A DNA stretch of 53,438 nucleotides from Amoebophilaceae bacterium (lineage in GTDB: Bacteria; Bacteroidota; Bacteroidia; Cytophagales; Amoebophilaceae), in the NCBI GenBank assembly GCA_019744995.1, contig JAIETQ010000024.1, positions 1-53,438 on the forward strand, in the 5' to 3' direction. Position 1 is the first letter of the stretch; each line of letters starts with the position of its first letter. The notes beneath the pieces are model-generated. The model ran no database searches and was not told where the DNA came from. It was given only the letters and a program-made list of their open reading frames with translations. Shown here piece after piece: positions 10,671 to 21,623 of the stretch. The position numbers were made by a program, and so were the translations under genes.

Positions 10671-11678
10671 TCACCCTTCATGAACAGCCTGACCAAAATA
10701 AATCGCAGAAAGAAGGGTAAAAACATAGGCTTGCAAAACAGCTACAAGCAACTTTAATAGCAACATAAAAGTACCAAAAGGTAGGCTAACTACAAAACCT
10801 ATGTAGATATTTTTTGTAATAAAAATAAGGCCTATAATGCTGAGCAAGATAATATGTCCCGCCGTAATATTGGCAAACAAACGAACCATTAAGGAAAAAA
10901 ATTTGGTTAAAATACCCAGCAGTTCTACAGGAATTAGAATGGGAAGCAACCAGGTAGGTACACCTTTTGGCTTAAAAATATGGGACCAATAGTGTTTGTT
11001 GCCACTAAAAATAGTAATTAAAACCGTAAAAGCAGCAAGTACCAGGGTTACTGATATACTTCCCGTTACATTAGCTCCACCTGGTACAAGTCCCAAAAGA
11101 TTATTCAGCAGTATAAAGAAAAAAACAGTTAATAAGTAAGGAAGAAATCTTTCATGATGTTGCTGACCTATATTCGGAATAGCTACTTCGTTTTTAATAA
11201 ATAAAACAATGCATTCAATAGCAGAACAATACCCTTTAGGCGTAGCCAAAGGCCGCTTTCTATATTTTTTAGCGGCTAATAGCAACCCAATCATCAGTAA
11301 CCCTACACTCAAAAACATAGCTGCTATGTTTTTAGTAATCGAGAAGTCATAAACGCACCGTCCTGGATCTAAACAACAGACCTTTTCATTGATCAATGCA
11401 TAGCCACGAAATGAAGTAGATGGATCATAAAAAAGAGCAGAAGAAAAACATTCGATACCTCTATCTGATGAGTAGAGGATAATGGGCAAATAAAAGGTAA
11501 TATGTTGCCCAGAAATGGTTGCAAAGTGCCAACTATGTGCATCCTGCACATGTTCTAATACAAAATTTTGATTTTCCCCCTGATGAGATGTGGCCTTTAT
11601 AGGCAATAAACCAGCTAATAGGAGTAAAAAAAACCCCATTAGGCAGGGAATAACCTTAGTGTAATTATTTTTTTGCAC
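10671..11678 (-). CDS. atpB: F1F0 ATP synthase a subunit
   Basis: 335 aa with LVRLFANITAGHIILLS and C-terminal VLQAYVFTLLSAIYFGQAVHEG. Confidence 0.95.
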   Translation of the reverse strand: MQKNNYTKVIPCLMGFFLLLLAGLLPIKATSHQGENQNFVLEHVQDAHSWHFATISGQHITFYLPIILYSSDRGIECFSSALFYDPSTSFRGYALINEKVCCLDPGRCVYDFSITKNIAAMFLSVGLLMIGLLLAAKKYRKRPLATPKGYCSAIECIVLFIKNEVAIPNIGQQHHERFLPYLLTVFFFILLNNLLGLVPGGANVTGSISVTLVLAAFTVLITIFSGNKHYWSHIFKPKGVPTWLLPILIPVELLGILTKFFSLMVRLFANITAGHIILLSIIGLIFITKNIYIGFVVSLPFGTFMLLLKLLVAVLQAYVFTLLSAIYFGQAVHEG

Positions 11679-11788
11679 GTTGTCATTTTTATTTTTTTGA
11701 TGGCATGGTCTACTAAAAATAAATTGTTTATACTAAAGTACGCAGTTGTGAGGAGTTTGTCAATAGCAATTAGCTTTACTGTAAAATA

Positions 11789-13741
11789 TTACTGTACCAC
11801 TACACTACCTAATTGCTTAGCCATAGTAGCTTCCGTATCCTTAAGCAGTTGATGAACCTGTAAAAGCTTTACCTCTTCTTCGATAGATCCATCCTGTTTA
11901 AGGGCTTCTCTGTTCTGTTCAATCAGCTCTTGTACCAATCTGATTTTTAATCTAAGGATAACCTCTAATGTCATTTGATGCAGGTTATGTGCTTCTGTTG
12001 CCGTGTAAATACCATACTTTTCAACCCAAGCTTTGCTGATGTCATGGGGAGAAGCTGTTAAATCAATGGCTATTTTTTTTATCTCTTCTGCTCCATGGTT
12101 TAAACAAAATTGCAGATCAACCAGCTGATCTTTTTTAAGCATAGTAAGAAAATAGTCGTAGATCTTTTTACAAGGGTCAGCTCTAAAAGATAGGTCATTG
12201 AGTTCAGTCAGGATGTAGCTATACAATCGCTGTTCTTCACTGATTATAGCCTGGCCATAGGTTAATAGAATGCGTATAATTTCTCGTTCATAGGCTTCAA
12301 TACTAGTAGTTAGTTTGTTCTTAAAAGTGAGTTGTTTTTTAGCTACATAGCTATCCTGCTTACCATAAGTATCGGGTGCAGTTGGCCACTTTTTTTTTGC
12401 TGAATAGGGGGGAGGTATGGGTTGCCCCTTACTTTTTAGCGCCTGATAGGTTGTCCAAATGACTTCTTCTTCGACAGCAAATAACTTACTGCATTTTTTT
12501 AGAAAAAGATGTCGTTCGATTTCATCTGGGATGTTTGCAATACTCTGCACCATATCCCGGATATATTTGGCTTGTTCCGCCGGACTTGATTCAGGAGCCT
12601 GGTTCAGTAAAAAACCAGCTTTAAAGGTGATAAAATCTTGAGCAGCCTTTTGGATATATTGCATAAAGGCCGCTCCACCCACTTTATACCTATAGCTAGC
12701 AGGGTCTTCCCCTGGCGGTAGTACTACAACTTTTAACTGAAATCCTTTGCCTAATAGTTTATCCCCTCCCCGTAATGCAGCCTGAATGCCAGCCTGGTCT
12801 CCATCAAAAACAAGGGTTACTATAGCAGTAAAACGACGTAGGTAATCCATCTGTTCTGTTGTCAGCGAAGTACCAGCTGAAGCCACTACTTCTTCTACAC
12901 CTGCCATATGAAAAGCCAATACATCTGTATAACCTTCTACAAGGTAACAATTATTGACCCGTCTGATCTGTTCTTTGGCTAAAGAAAGACCATATAATAA
13001 CCCGCCTTTATGGTAGATAGGCGTTTCAGGTGAATTGATATACTTCGCACTATTGATCACCGTATGGCCTATTTGACGTGCACCAAATGCAACCACTTGC
13101 CCTGTACTATTATGGATGGGAAACATAAGCCTCCCTCGAAAACGATCATAGCTTTTGGTTTCATTTTTAATAACCAAACCTGCTGCATGCAGTAAATCTA
13201 CACTGACGCCCTGTTGGGTGGCAAATTTATAAAAGCCATCCCAATTATTCAAGCTATAACCCAACTCAAATTTTTTAGCTATTGCTTCAGGAATAGCCCG
13301 TTCTTGGAGATAGGGCAAAGCAATCGTGGAGGCTTCAGGATCCGTCCAAAGCAGATTGGCATAGTACTGCTTAGCCATATTCAGTAGAATGTAGAGGCTT
13401 TCTTTTGTATTTTGTAGGTGTAGCTCTTGCTGGTTTTGAAAATTTGTTTCCATATCCATGGGTATACCATACCTTTGAGCAAGATCGGTAATGGCTTCTA
13501 TAAATGTACTGCCATTGATTTGTTGTATAAAGGTTATAGCATCTCCAGCAGCATCGCATCCGAAACATTTATAAAATCCTTTGGTAGGAGAAACTGAAAA
13601 AGAAGGGGTATTTTCATGATGAAAAGGGCAACAAGCCCATAGGCTTTGTCCTTTTTTTTTAAGTGGTATAAAGTCAGCAATAACTTCCTCAATACGTACC
13701 ACCTGTTGCACTGCTTGAATGGTTTGTTGGCTAACTTTCAT
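11789..13741 (-). CDS. dnaG: DNA primase
   Basis: [34 protein letters not shown] zinc-binding domain and toprim [27 protein letters not shown]. Confidence 0.97.
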   Translation of the reverse strand: [650 protein letters not shown]

Positions 13742-13891
13742 GGTATGATGGTATAATTAGATAAAAAAGCCTCTTTTTAACAACTAATTACGTAAAATTA
13801 ATTTAAGACATCAACACTTTGCTTACATTTGTAATGGGGTAATAGACAAACCGTTTTCATTGATAAACGAAAAAAAATTAGCCAATGTATA

Positions 13892-14683
13892 ATGAAGGGT
13901 AATCTGCTAAATTTTAGTATATTAGACGTGGAGCTGATCCGCATAGTGGATGTGTTACTGATCTGTTTGTTGGTATATATTTTATATAAATCCATTGAGG
14001 GGAGTACAGCTGTAAAAATTGCTTCAGGTTTTTTGTCTGTATATCTCTTTTACTTACTGGTTAAAGTATGTAAACTAAGATTAATTAAATTTCTTTTAAA
14101 GCAACTGATTGAAGTAGGCCCTATTGTTCCTATTGTGGTATTTCAGAAAGAGATCCGCCGCTTTCTATTTAGTCTGGGTAAGCTTTTTGTTTCTAGTAAA
14201 GAAGTTATGGTACATATGTTACCTTGGCTCTATAGTAAAAAGGCTGAAGTAGATGTTACACCTGTTGTCAAGGCGATTCAAGCTTTGGGAGGTAGCAATA
14301 CAGGTGCGCTTATTGTTTTTACGAAAGATGCAGATCTTAGATATTATGAAGACTCAGGAGATTTAATTAATGCGGTAGTTTCTGCACGGTTACTTATTGC
14401 TATATTTAATAAATATAGCCCCTTGCATGATGGTGCAGTTATTATTCATAACAATAGAATTGTAGCAGCTAGGTGTATTTTACCCGTGAGTGATAATAGC
14501 AACATTCCGGCTCGCTTTGGATTACGTCATAAAGCCGCTGTGGGGCTTACAGAGGTAACCGATACGTTGGTATTGATTGTTTCAGAAGAGTCAGGTCAAA
14601 TTTCTATAGCTAGGCAAGGTAAAATGGAAAATAACTTTTCTATTCAAGAAGTTCGAAGTATCCTAAAGGAGTATCTTAAATGA
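13892..14683 (+). CDS. Diadenylate cyclase, CdaA-like (DAC domain)
   Basis: N-terminal TM helices, SPLHDGAVIIHNNRIVAARCILPVS, FGLRHKAAVGLTE; 263 aa. Confidence 0.92.
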   Translation: MKGNLLNFSILDVELIRIVDVLLICLLVYILYKSIEGSTAVKIASGFLSVYLFYLLVKVCKLRLIKFLLKQLIEVGPIVPIVVFQKEIRRFLFSLGKLFVSSKEVMVHMLPWLYSKKAEVDVTPVVKAIQALGGSNTGALIVFTKDADLRYYEDSGDLINAVVSARLLIAIFNKYSPLHDGAVIIHNNRIVAARCILPVSDNSNIPARFGLRHKAAVGLTEVTDTLVLIVSEESGQISIARQGKMENNFSIQEVRSILKEYLK

Positions 14684-14721
14684 AGAGGGACTTATAGGTA
14701 TATAATTTCAATTTTAGATTT

Positions 14722-15702
14722 ATGCGACAGATACAATTTAGGGAAGCATTGCGTGAGGCAATGATAGAGGAGATGGAAAGAGATGGTACCATTTTTGTAA
14801 TCGGTGAAGAAGTAGCCGAATACGATGGTGCCTATAAAGTAACACAGGGTATGCTGGATCGTTTTGGTCCAGATAGGATTATAGATACGCCTATTTCAGA
14901 GGCTGCGTTTGCTGGATTAGGTATTGGGGCTGCTATGAGTGGTTTACGTCCTATTGTAGAGTTTATGACCTTTAACTTCGCTTTAGTCGCTATAGACCAA
15001 ATTGTGAATGGAGCAGCTAAAATCCATTCTATGTCTGGTGGCCAATACCATGTCCCCATTGTTTTTAGGGGGCCAACTGGTAATGCGGGCATGTTGGGTG
15101 CTCAACATTCTCAAAATTTTGAAAGTTGGTATGCCAACTGTCCAGGGTTAAAAGTGGTAGTGCCTGCTAACCCTTATGAGGCTAAAGGATTGTTGAAGTC
15201 TGCGATTAGAGATGAAGATCCGGTGGTGTTTATGGAGTCTGAATTGATGTATGCGGATCTAGGTGTAGTACCTACAGGGGAGTATCTACTGCCCATAGGT
15301 AAAGCAGAGATCGTACAGCAAGGCAAAGAGGTAACCTTAGTTTCTTTTGGTAAAATGATGAAAGTGGCTAATGAAGCTGCACAAATTATGAGCAAAGAGG
15401 GGATTGCCGTAGAAGTGATCAACTTAAGAACCGTACGTCCGTTGGATTTGTCTACCGTTATTGAATCTGTAAAGAAAACCAATCGCTTGGTTATTGTAGA
15501 AGAAGCCTGGCCATTGGGTTCTATTGCGTCTGAAATCGCTTACCAGGTACAAAAACATGCATTTGACTATTTAGATGCCCCTATTCAAAAAGTCAATAAC
15601 TTAGATGTACCGCTCCCTTATGCCTCTACTTTAATAGAAATGATTTTACCTAATGTAGAAAAAACGATACAGGCACTTAAGTCTGTCTTATATCTATTGT
15701 AA
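14722..15702 (+). CDS. pdhB: Pyruvate dehydrogenase E1 component, beta subunit
   Basis: REALREAMIEEMERDGTIFVIGEEVAEYDGAYKVTQGM and FMTFNFALVAIDQIVNGAAKIHSMSGGQ. Confidence 0.95.
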   Translation: MRQIQFREALREAMIEEMERDGTIFVIGEEVAEYDGAYKVTQGMLDRFGPDRIIDTPISEAAFAGLGIGAAMSGLRPIVEFMTFNFALVAIDQIVNGAAKIHSMSGGQYHVPIVFRGPTGNAGMLGAQHSQNFESWYANCPGLKVVVPANPYEAKGLLKSAIRDEDPVVFMESELMYADLGVVPTGEYLLPIGKAEIVQQGKEVTLVSFGKMMKVANEAAQIMSKEGIAVEVINLRTVRPLDLSTVIESVKKTNRLVIVEEAWPLGSIASEIAYQVQKHAFDYLDAPIQKVNNLDVPLPYASTLIEMILPNVEKTIQALKSVLYLL

Positions 15703-15723
15703 CTCATTAAACCATCTCATCCC

Positions 15724-16485
15724 ATGAAAAAACAGCTTATTGGCAATTGGAAAATGCATAAAACAGTTCAAGAGGCCACTGATTTTATGGAGCAGCTATC
15801 GTTGCAAATAAAAAATCTTGAGCTGAGTGGCATACATCTTTCTATAGCGCCTGCTTTTATTCATTTGTTTCCATTACACCAGTTAACCGCTTTGTCTCCA
15901 TCGATTAGATTAATAGCTCAAAATTGTCATCATGAAAAGGAAGGGGCCTTTACAGGAGAAGTTTCTGCTGCTATGCTTGCCTCTACTGGTATAGAAGGGG
16001 TGCTTATTGGGCATAGTGAACGCAGGGCGTATCAACAGGAAGATCATGGTATTTTGGTTAAAAAAATAAAAAGTGTATTAGCAGCGGGTATGTCTCCTAT
16101 CTTTTGTTGTGGGGAGCAATGGGCAGATAGGGCTCAGGGTAACCATGAAGTCATTCTACAACAGCAGCTAAGCTTACCCGATTTAACAGAAGTAGCATTA
16201 AAAAAACTCATTATTGCTTATGAACCAGTTTGGGCCATTGGTAGTGGTAAAGTAGCTACGGTAGAGGTAATTGCAGCAACCCATAGTTATATAAGAGAGT
16301 TGCTACGGGATAGATATGGTAGTTTAGGAGAAAATGTGCCTATTTTATATGGTGGCAGCTGCAATGAAGAAAATGCCAGGGATATATTTGCTTGCTCTCA
16401 TGTAGCTGGTGGATTAATAGGCAATGCATCGTTGCAAGTAGATCGTTTTATTAAGATTATCCACGCATTATTGAACAGTAAGTGA
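15724..16485 (+). CDS. tpiA: Triosephosphate isomerase
   Basis: GNWKMHKT, IGHSERR, AYEPVWAIGSGK, YGGSCNEENA. Confidence 0.97.
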   Translation: MKKQLIGNWKMHKTVQEATDFMEQLSLQIKNLELSGIHLSIAPAFIHLFPLHQLTALSPSIRLIAQNCHHEKEGAFTGEVSAAMLASTGIEGVLIGHSERRAYQQEDHGILVKKIKSVLAAGMSPIFCCGEQWADRAQGNHEVILQQQLSLPDLTEVALKKLIIAYEPVWAIGSGKVATVEVIAATHSYIRELLRDRYGSLGENVPILYGGSCNEENARDIFACSHVAGGLIGNASLQVDRFIKIIHALLNSK

Positions 16486-16826
16486 TGATAAGGAAAGAAC
16501 AAGTCTGTAAATTACTACAAAAAGAATTGGGTTTGTTGTTTTTAGCCCAAGCAGGTACATTATTTGATCATGCTTTTATTTCTGTTACAGCGGTTTATTT
16601 AGGTAAAGACTTTGGTGTGGCAAAGGTTTATGTAAGCTTTGCGTTGAATAAAAATAGCGAAGAGTTGATAAAAAAAATTGAAAATCAATCAAAAAACATT
16701 CGCAGGTTGTTGGGTAATAAGTTAGCCGGTAAAATGCGTAGGATTCCAGATTTACAATTTTATAGGGATGATTCCGTGGTCAATGGGGCGCATGTTACGG
16801 CTTTAATAGATCAGTTGGGTGGTTAA
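16482..16826 (+). CDS. rbfA: Ribosome-binding factor A
   Basis: 114 aa RbfA-like fold (KELGLLF...VYVSF...RRLLGNKLAGKMRRIPDLQFYRDDS); overlaps the tpiA end by 4 bp. Confidence 0.85.
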   Translation: MMIRKEQVCKLLQKELGLLFLAQAGTLFDHAFISVTAVYLGKDFGVAKVYVSFALNKNSEELIKKIENQSKNIRRLLGNKLAGKMRRIPDLQFYRDDSVVNGAHVTALIDQLGG

Positions 16827-16829
16827 CTT

Positions 16830-18075
16830 TCATGCTAGGTTCGGTCTAGCAGATTTAAAGTTTATTTTAGTCCATCCATAGTCAATAATAGCCGCTATAA
16901 AATCAAAAGGTGTATACCCCTGTAAGGCACATTGGTGAAAAATACAGGTAGCCGGTGTCAGGGCAGGCAGTGCATTGACTTCAATAATCCAGACCTCTAC
17001 CTGTTTATCAGGGGATATTTTTACAAAAGCATCGATTCGAGCATATCCTTGCAGGTTGAGTATTTTTGCCGCTCGTTCTAGTTTTTTTTTTTACCTGATC
17101 ACCGATCTGTTTAGCGCTATGGTTATCGGGGTCAAATCTTGCAGGGGTTATGTTATGCCCTTCGCCAGCTAAAAATTTTTCTGCTAAGGAAAGTATGGCG
17201 TCGGCTGCAAGGACTTCTGTAGGGTCAAAGATTTCATATACTATGGCTTTATGAGGAGCTAAATGAGTCAGTAAGCCGGTGGTAATTTCTAAACAAGAGC
17301 CATCATGTGCTATAAAATCCTCTAGTAAAAATGGATCTTTTCGAGGGAGCCAGCTCTCCACATAAGCTGCTAATTGCGCTTGGTTGGTAAGCTTGGTTAC
17401 TCCATTACTACAGCCGTCATCTACTGGTTTGGCAATCATCGGGTAGGCTAGTTGGGCTTCAATGGCATCGATATAAGCAGTAGGATCTTTTTGCCATGCT
17501 TGAGGGGAAACTTTGAATTGTTTAGCCACAGGAAAGCCGTGTTGGGCTAAATATTGATTGGTGGCATATTTATCGATGGTCAAAGCAGTGGCTGCTATGC
17601 CAGATCCATTGTAGGGTATATCGTAATCTTCTAGTATGGCTTGTAGGGTTCCATCTTCGCCAGGTCTACCATGTAGGGCTAAGAAGAGGAAATCTATACG
17701 CTCTTTTAAGGTGGCATAGGTAACCTCTTCGGGGGTAAAGATAGCTTCTTGGGAACGTTTATGTAACTTACTAGCCTTTAGCCTGATTTCTACTAAGGGG
17801 GCTTGTGAGGCAGCAAATTTAATAGGATCTAGCAATAGATCATGGAGATCATCGGCATTGTCTTTTAATAAAAGGGCAATAGGCAGGGTGAAAATACGAT
17901 GTTGTGTTATGGAGCCAGATAAAAAAAGGGGGAGGGGGGTATATTGTGTTGAGGCGGCTAATTTGCTATAGACATTGCGTCCACTTTCTAGTGATATGTG
18001 GCGTTCTGCTGAAAATCCGCCCATAAGCACGCCTATTCTTTTACGCATCGTAGCTAATCTGATATCTTTACCCAT
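16830..18075 (-). pseudogene. ddl: D-alanine--D-alanine ligase split by a +1 frameshift in an A11 tract
   Basis: 17008-18075 encodes the ATP-grasp N-terminal part (GVLMGGFSAERHISLESG, LHGRPGEDGTLQAILE). After A11 at 17082-17092 the other frame continues LERAAKILNLQGYARIDAFVKISPDKQVEVWIIEVNALPALTPATCIFHQ... to a stop at 16830-16832. Confidence 0.9.
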
Positions 18076-18100
18076 AAGTTGTTATTATTACTTGTATTTC

Positions 18101-18131
18101 TGTAAACGGCCTCCCCGGCAGGCCGTTTACA
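18101..18131. terminator. GC-rich stem-loop between ftsH and ddl
   Basis: tgtaaacggcct-ccccggc-aggccgtttaca, perfect 12-bp arms. Confidence 0.6.
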
Positions 18132-18184
18132 GTATGGTATTTTTTTAGCTAGGCCCTGCTTAATCCTCAACAGCTGTAGTAGCC

Positions 18185-20107
18185 CTATGCAACAGCTGTA
18201 GTAGCTTGTTTTATCACTCTTTTTCCTATTAATTGCTCTAAATCAGTTTTAAATATAGTTTCTTTAACCAACAACATTTCCGCTACAAGCGTGAGTTCTT
18301 TTTGTTTTTCTAAAAGCAACAACTTAACACGCTGGTAAGCCTTATCTACAATATCCTTGACCTCTCTATCAATAGTATGCGCCGTTTTTTCGGCATAAGG
18401 TTTGGTAAAAGTATAGTCGCTTTGCTTGGAGTTATAGAAAGAAAGGTGACCTATTTTAGGATTCATCCCATAAATAGTAACCATGCTATAAGCTATTTTA
18501 GTTACGCGTTCTAAATCACTGAGGGCACCTGTAGAAATTTTTCCAAAGATAATCTCTTCTGCAGCTCTTCCTCCCAATAAGGTAGCCAATTCATCTAATA
18601 GTTCATCTTCTTGGGAGATGAATTGTTCTTTAGGTAGATATTGTGCATAACCCAGTGCAGCTATACCACGTGGTACAATACTTACTTTAACCAAAGGATG
18701 GGCATGTACTAAAAACCACCCGGATACCGCATGGCCCGCCTCATGGTAGGCTACGATTTTCTTTTCTTCTGGAGAAATCAATTTATTCTTTTTTTCTAAC
18801 CCACCAATCATGCGGTCTATAGCTGCTTGAAAGTCATCCATGGTTATAGATAGACTGTTCCTTCTGGCGGCTATTAAGGCAGACTCATTACACATATTAG
18901 ACAAATCTGCCCCGGAAAAACCAGGAGTTTGTTCGGCAAGTTGCCTAATACAAATATGTTTGTCTAATTTAAGGGTTTTGGTATGGCATTTGATAATGGC
19001 TTCTCGGTCTACGATATCTGGATTGTCTATACTTACTTGTCTATCAAATCTTCCTGGGCGTAATAGGGCACTATCTAGTACTTCGGGTCTATTGGTTGCC
19101 GCTATAATAATGATACCAGAATTGGTAGAAAATCCATCCATTTCTACCAAAAGAGAGTTGAGTGTATTTTCACGTTCATCGTTGATACCAGGCATATTAG
19201 CCTTGCCACGTGCCCGACCTACGGCATCAATTTCATCAATAAAGATGATACAAGGAGATTTTTCTTTTGCTTTTTTAAAGAGTTCACGTACACGAGCTGC
19301 ACCTACACCCACAAACATCTCTACAAAATCAGATCCTGAAAGGTAGATAAAGGGTACATTAGCTTCTCCAGCTACTGCCTTGGCTAATAGGGTTTTACCT
19401 GTTCCTGGAGGTCCTATGAGGAGTACGCCTTTAGGGATTTTTCCACCTAGTGTGGTAAATTTTTCAGGGGTTTTTAAGAAATCTACGACTTCTTTTACTT
19501 CTTCTTTGGCCTCTTTCATGCCCGCAACATCTTCAAACGTAACCTTGGTGTGGTTGTTTTGGTCAAAAACAGTGGCCTTGATTTTGTTCATACTAAAAAT
19601 ATGACCTCCAGGTCCTGTGATGCCATTGCCTGATTTACGAATAAAAAACCAATAAATTAAAAACAAGGTCAGCAAGAAAGACCAATTGATAAAGCCAGTA
19701 GGTTCGGAGCGTTCTTCACAGCTATAGCCTATTCTATCTGCTGGCGCCATTTTTTTTTCTATCTCTTTAAAATTTTTGTCAAAAATTTCAAAACTAGGTA
19801 TTCTAAAGGTGTAGACTATAGTGGTGAAGTTGTTCCAATAGGATTTTTCTACGAGATCTTTTTGATACATTTCTCGCTTTAAGGCACTTTCTTTCAGGAC
19901 TACTTCTACTATGCGTTGGTTGGTAATGAGCGTGACAGATTCTACCTCTTGCTGGAGCATCATGTTTTCAAACTGTTTCTCAGAAATATGAACCACGCCT
20001 CTTTCTTTGGTATAGTAAAAAATTAATCCCAATATGATTAATGTAACTAGTAAAAAAAAGGATTGAGGGGTATTTTTTTGTGAAAATATTTTTTCTTTAT
20101 GTTTCAT
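18185..20107 (-). CDS. ftsH: ATP-dependent zinc metalloprotease FtsH
   Basis: [36 protein letters not shown], zinc motif HEAGHA. Confidence 0.98.
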   Translation of the reverse strand: MKHKEKIFSQKNTPQSFFLLVTLIILGLIFYYTKERGVVHISEKQFENMMLQQEVESVTLITNQRIVEVVLKESALKREMYQKDLVEKSYWNNFTTIVYTFRIPSFEIFDKNFKEIEKKMAPADRIGYSCEERSEPTGFINWSFLLTLFLIYWFFIRKSGNGITGPGGHIFSMNKIKATVFDQNNHTKVTFEDVAGMKEAKEEVKEVVDFLKTPEKFTTLGGKIPKGVLLIGPPGTGKTLLAKAVAGEANVPFIYLSGSDFVEMFVGVGAARVRELFKKAKEKSPCIIFIDEIDAVGRARGKANMPGINDERENTLNSLLVEMDGFSTNSGIIIIAATNRPEVLDSALLRPGRFDRQVSIDNPDIVDREAIIKCHTKTLKLDKHICIRQLAEQTPGFSGADLSNMCNESALIAARRNSLSITMDDFQAAIDRMIGGLEKKNKLISPEEKKIVAYHEAGHAVSGWFLVHAHPLVKVSIVPRGIAALGYAQYLPKEQFISQEDELLDELATLLGGRAAEEIIFGKISTGALSDLERVTKIAYSMVTIYGMNPKIGHLSFYNSKQSDYTFTKPYAEKTAHTIDREVKDIVDKAYQRVKLLLLEKQKELTLVAEMLLVKETIFKTDLEQLIGKRVIKQATTAVA

Positions 20108-20177
20108 AACGTAGTTAAAGGAGATCTTTTTTTAGGTGTTTACTAAAGGTTATTCAGCTATAAGGTAGTAATACGCA

Positions 20178-20822
20178 CTATAGCGTAACTTCCTGGAAGC
20201 GCTTTTCAACAAAGCCCCAGTTGATGACATGCCAGAATGCTTCTATATAGGCTAGGCGGTTGTTTTGGTAGCAAAGGTAATAGGCATGTTCCCATACATC
20301 TAGTCCTAAAATAGGGGTCCCTTGTGCTTCTACAGGGATGATATCCATAAGCGGATTGTCTTGGTTGGGTGTAGCGGTAATCATGAGCCTTCCATCTGTT
20401 TTAGCTATAGATAACCAAGCCCATCCAGATCCAAAATGAGCTGCTGCTGCTTTGGCAAATGCTGCTTTAAATGCATCAAAACTGCCAAATGTGGCTGTTA
20501 TAGCTTTGAGGAGCTGGCTACCAGCATGGGGTTGCTGCGGTGCAAAAGGGGTGAGGCTATCCCAAAAAAAACTATGGTTAAAGTGGCCGCCTGCATGATT
20601 TCTAATGGTTTGGTTATAACTGCTTATAGAGGTGATCAGCTGGTTGAGTAGGAGTGACTCCTTGTCAAATGCTTCCGGTAGGGAAGTGTCAACCATAGCT
20701 TGATTTAACTGATTAATATAAGCTTGGTGATGTTTAGTATGGTGAATTTCCATAGTTTTGGCATCTATGTAAGGTTCAAGTGCCCCATAGGTATAGGGTA
20801 GAGCAGGTAGTGTAAAAATCAT
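20178..20822 (-). CDS. Superoxide dismutase (Fe/Mn)
   Basis: FTLPALPYTYGALEPYIDAKTMEIHHTKHHQAYINQLN and GLDVWEHAYYLCYQN. Confidence 0.95.
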   Translation of the reverse strand: MIFTLPALPYTYGALEPYIDAKTMEIHHTKHHQAYINQLNQAMVDTSLPEAFDKESLLLNQLITSISSYNQTIRNHAGGHFNHSFFWDSLTPFAPQQPHAGSQLLKAITATFGSFDAFKAAFAKAAAAHFGSGWAWLSIAKTDGRLMITATPNQDNPLMDIIPVEAQGTPILGLDVWEHAYYLCYQNNRLAYIEAFWHVINWGFVEKRFQEVTL

Positions 20823-20871
20823 AACAAAACGCAGGTTTACTTAATAAGTAATTTACAACAAGTTCATTCCA

Positions 20872-21327
20872 CTACAATATAATGTTTCTTAGCTTTTTAA
20901 AAAAATAAATGAGCAGTTCCTTACTTTCTTGGGCTAAAACATGGGGTGTTACTGTTGTTTTAGGGTGTAATAGCGTGGGTGTATAGGTTTGGTAACCTTT
21001 TTTGGGGTCAGGTGCGCCAAAGACGATGCGTTGTATATGTGACCAGTAGAGTGCTCCGCTACACATGGCGCAGGGTTCAAGGGTAACGTAGAGGGTAGCA
21101 TGGGTAAGGTATTTGCTGTTGAAGTAATTTGCAGCAGCGGTTATGGCGAGTATTTCTGCGTGGGCGGTGGGGTCTTTGAGTTGTTCTACTTGATTATGGC
21201 CACGGGCAATAATTTTTTTATTGGATACGATAATGGCCCCAATAGGTACTTCTCCTGCTAGGGCTGCTGCTTGTGCCTCTTTGAGGGCTTCTTTCATAAA
21301 GAAAATATCTGCTTGTGGTTGGTTCAT
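20872..21327 (-). CDS. tadA: tRNA-adenosine deaminase / nucleoside deaminase
   Basis: DPTAHAEILAI and TLEPCAMCSGAL. Confidence 0.9.
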   Translation of the reverse strand: MNQPQADIFFMKEALKEAQAAALAGEVPIGAIIVSNKKIIARGHNQVEQLKDPTAHAEILAITAAANYFNSKYLTHATLYVTLEPCAMCSGALYWSHIQRIVFGAPDPKKGYQTYTPTLLHPKTTVTPHVLAQESKELLIYFFKKLRNIIL

Positions 21328-21623
21328 GGGTTAAGCAACGAGACAGTAGAAAGCATATACTTTAAAGCGGTTGTTGCCAATGGACTTTATGGTCATTGGC
21401 ATCAACCTTAGCTCATTAGAAATTTTTGACATATAGTGTATTTAAATTTAAAATAAAGGTTAAAATGTTAATTTTAAATTTAATAAAAAATAATGAATAG
21501 GTGTAGATTCACTACCAAAAATTTATCGAACCAACGGATTTAGTTGCAGAATATCTACCTTGGTTGGATATTGGATGCAATCTTATAGAAATTTGATATT
21601 CATAACTTTAACTTTATAATACG

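Noticed and set aside
6786-11678. ATP synthase operon lacks beta and epsilon genes
   Set aside because: In many Bacteroidetes these two genes form a separate locus, so their absence here is expected.
18840-19604. Plus-strand ORFs of 168 and 74 aa opposite ftsH
   Set aside because: Reverse-complement shadows of conserved FtsH codons.
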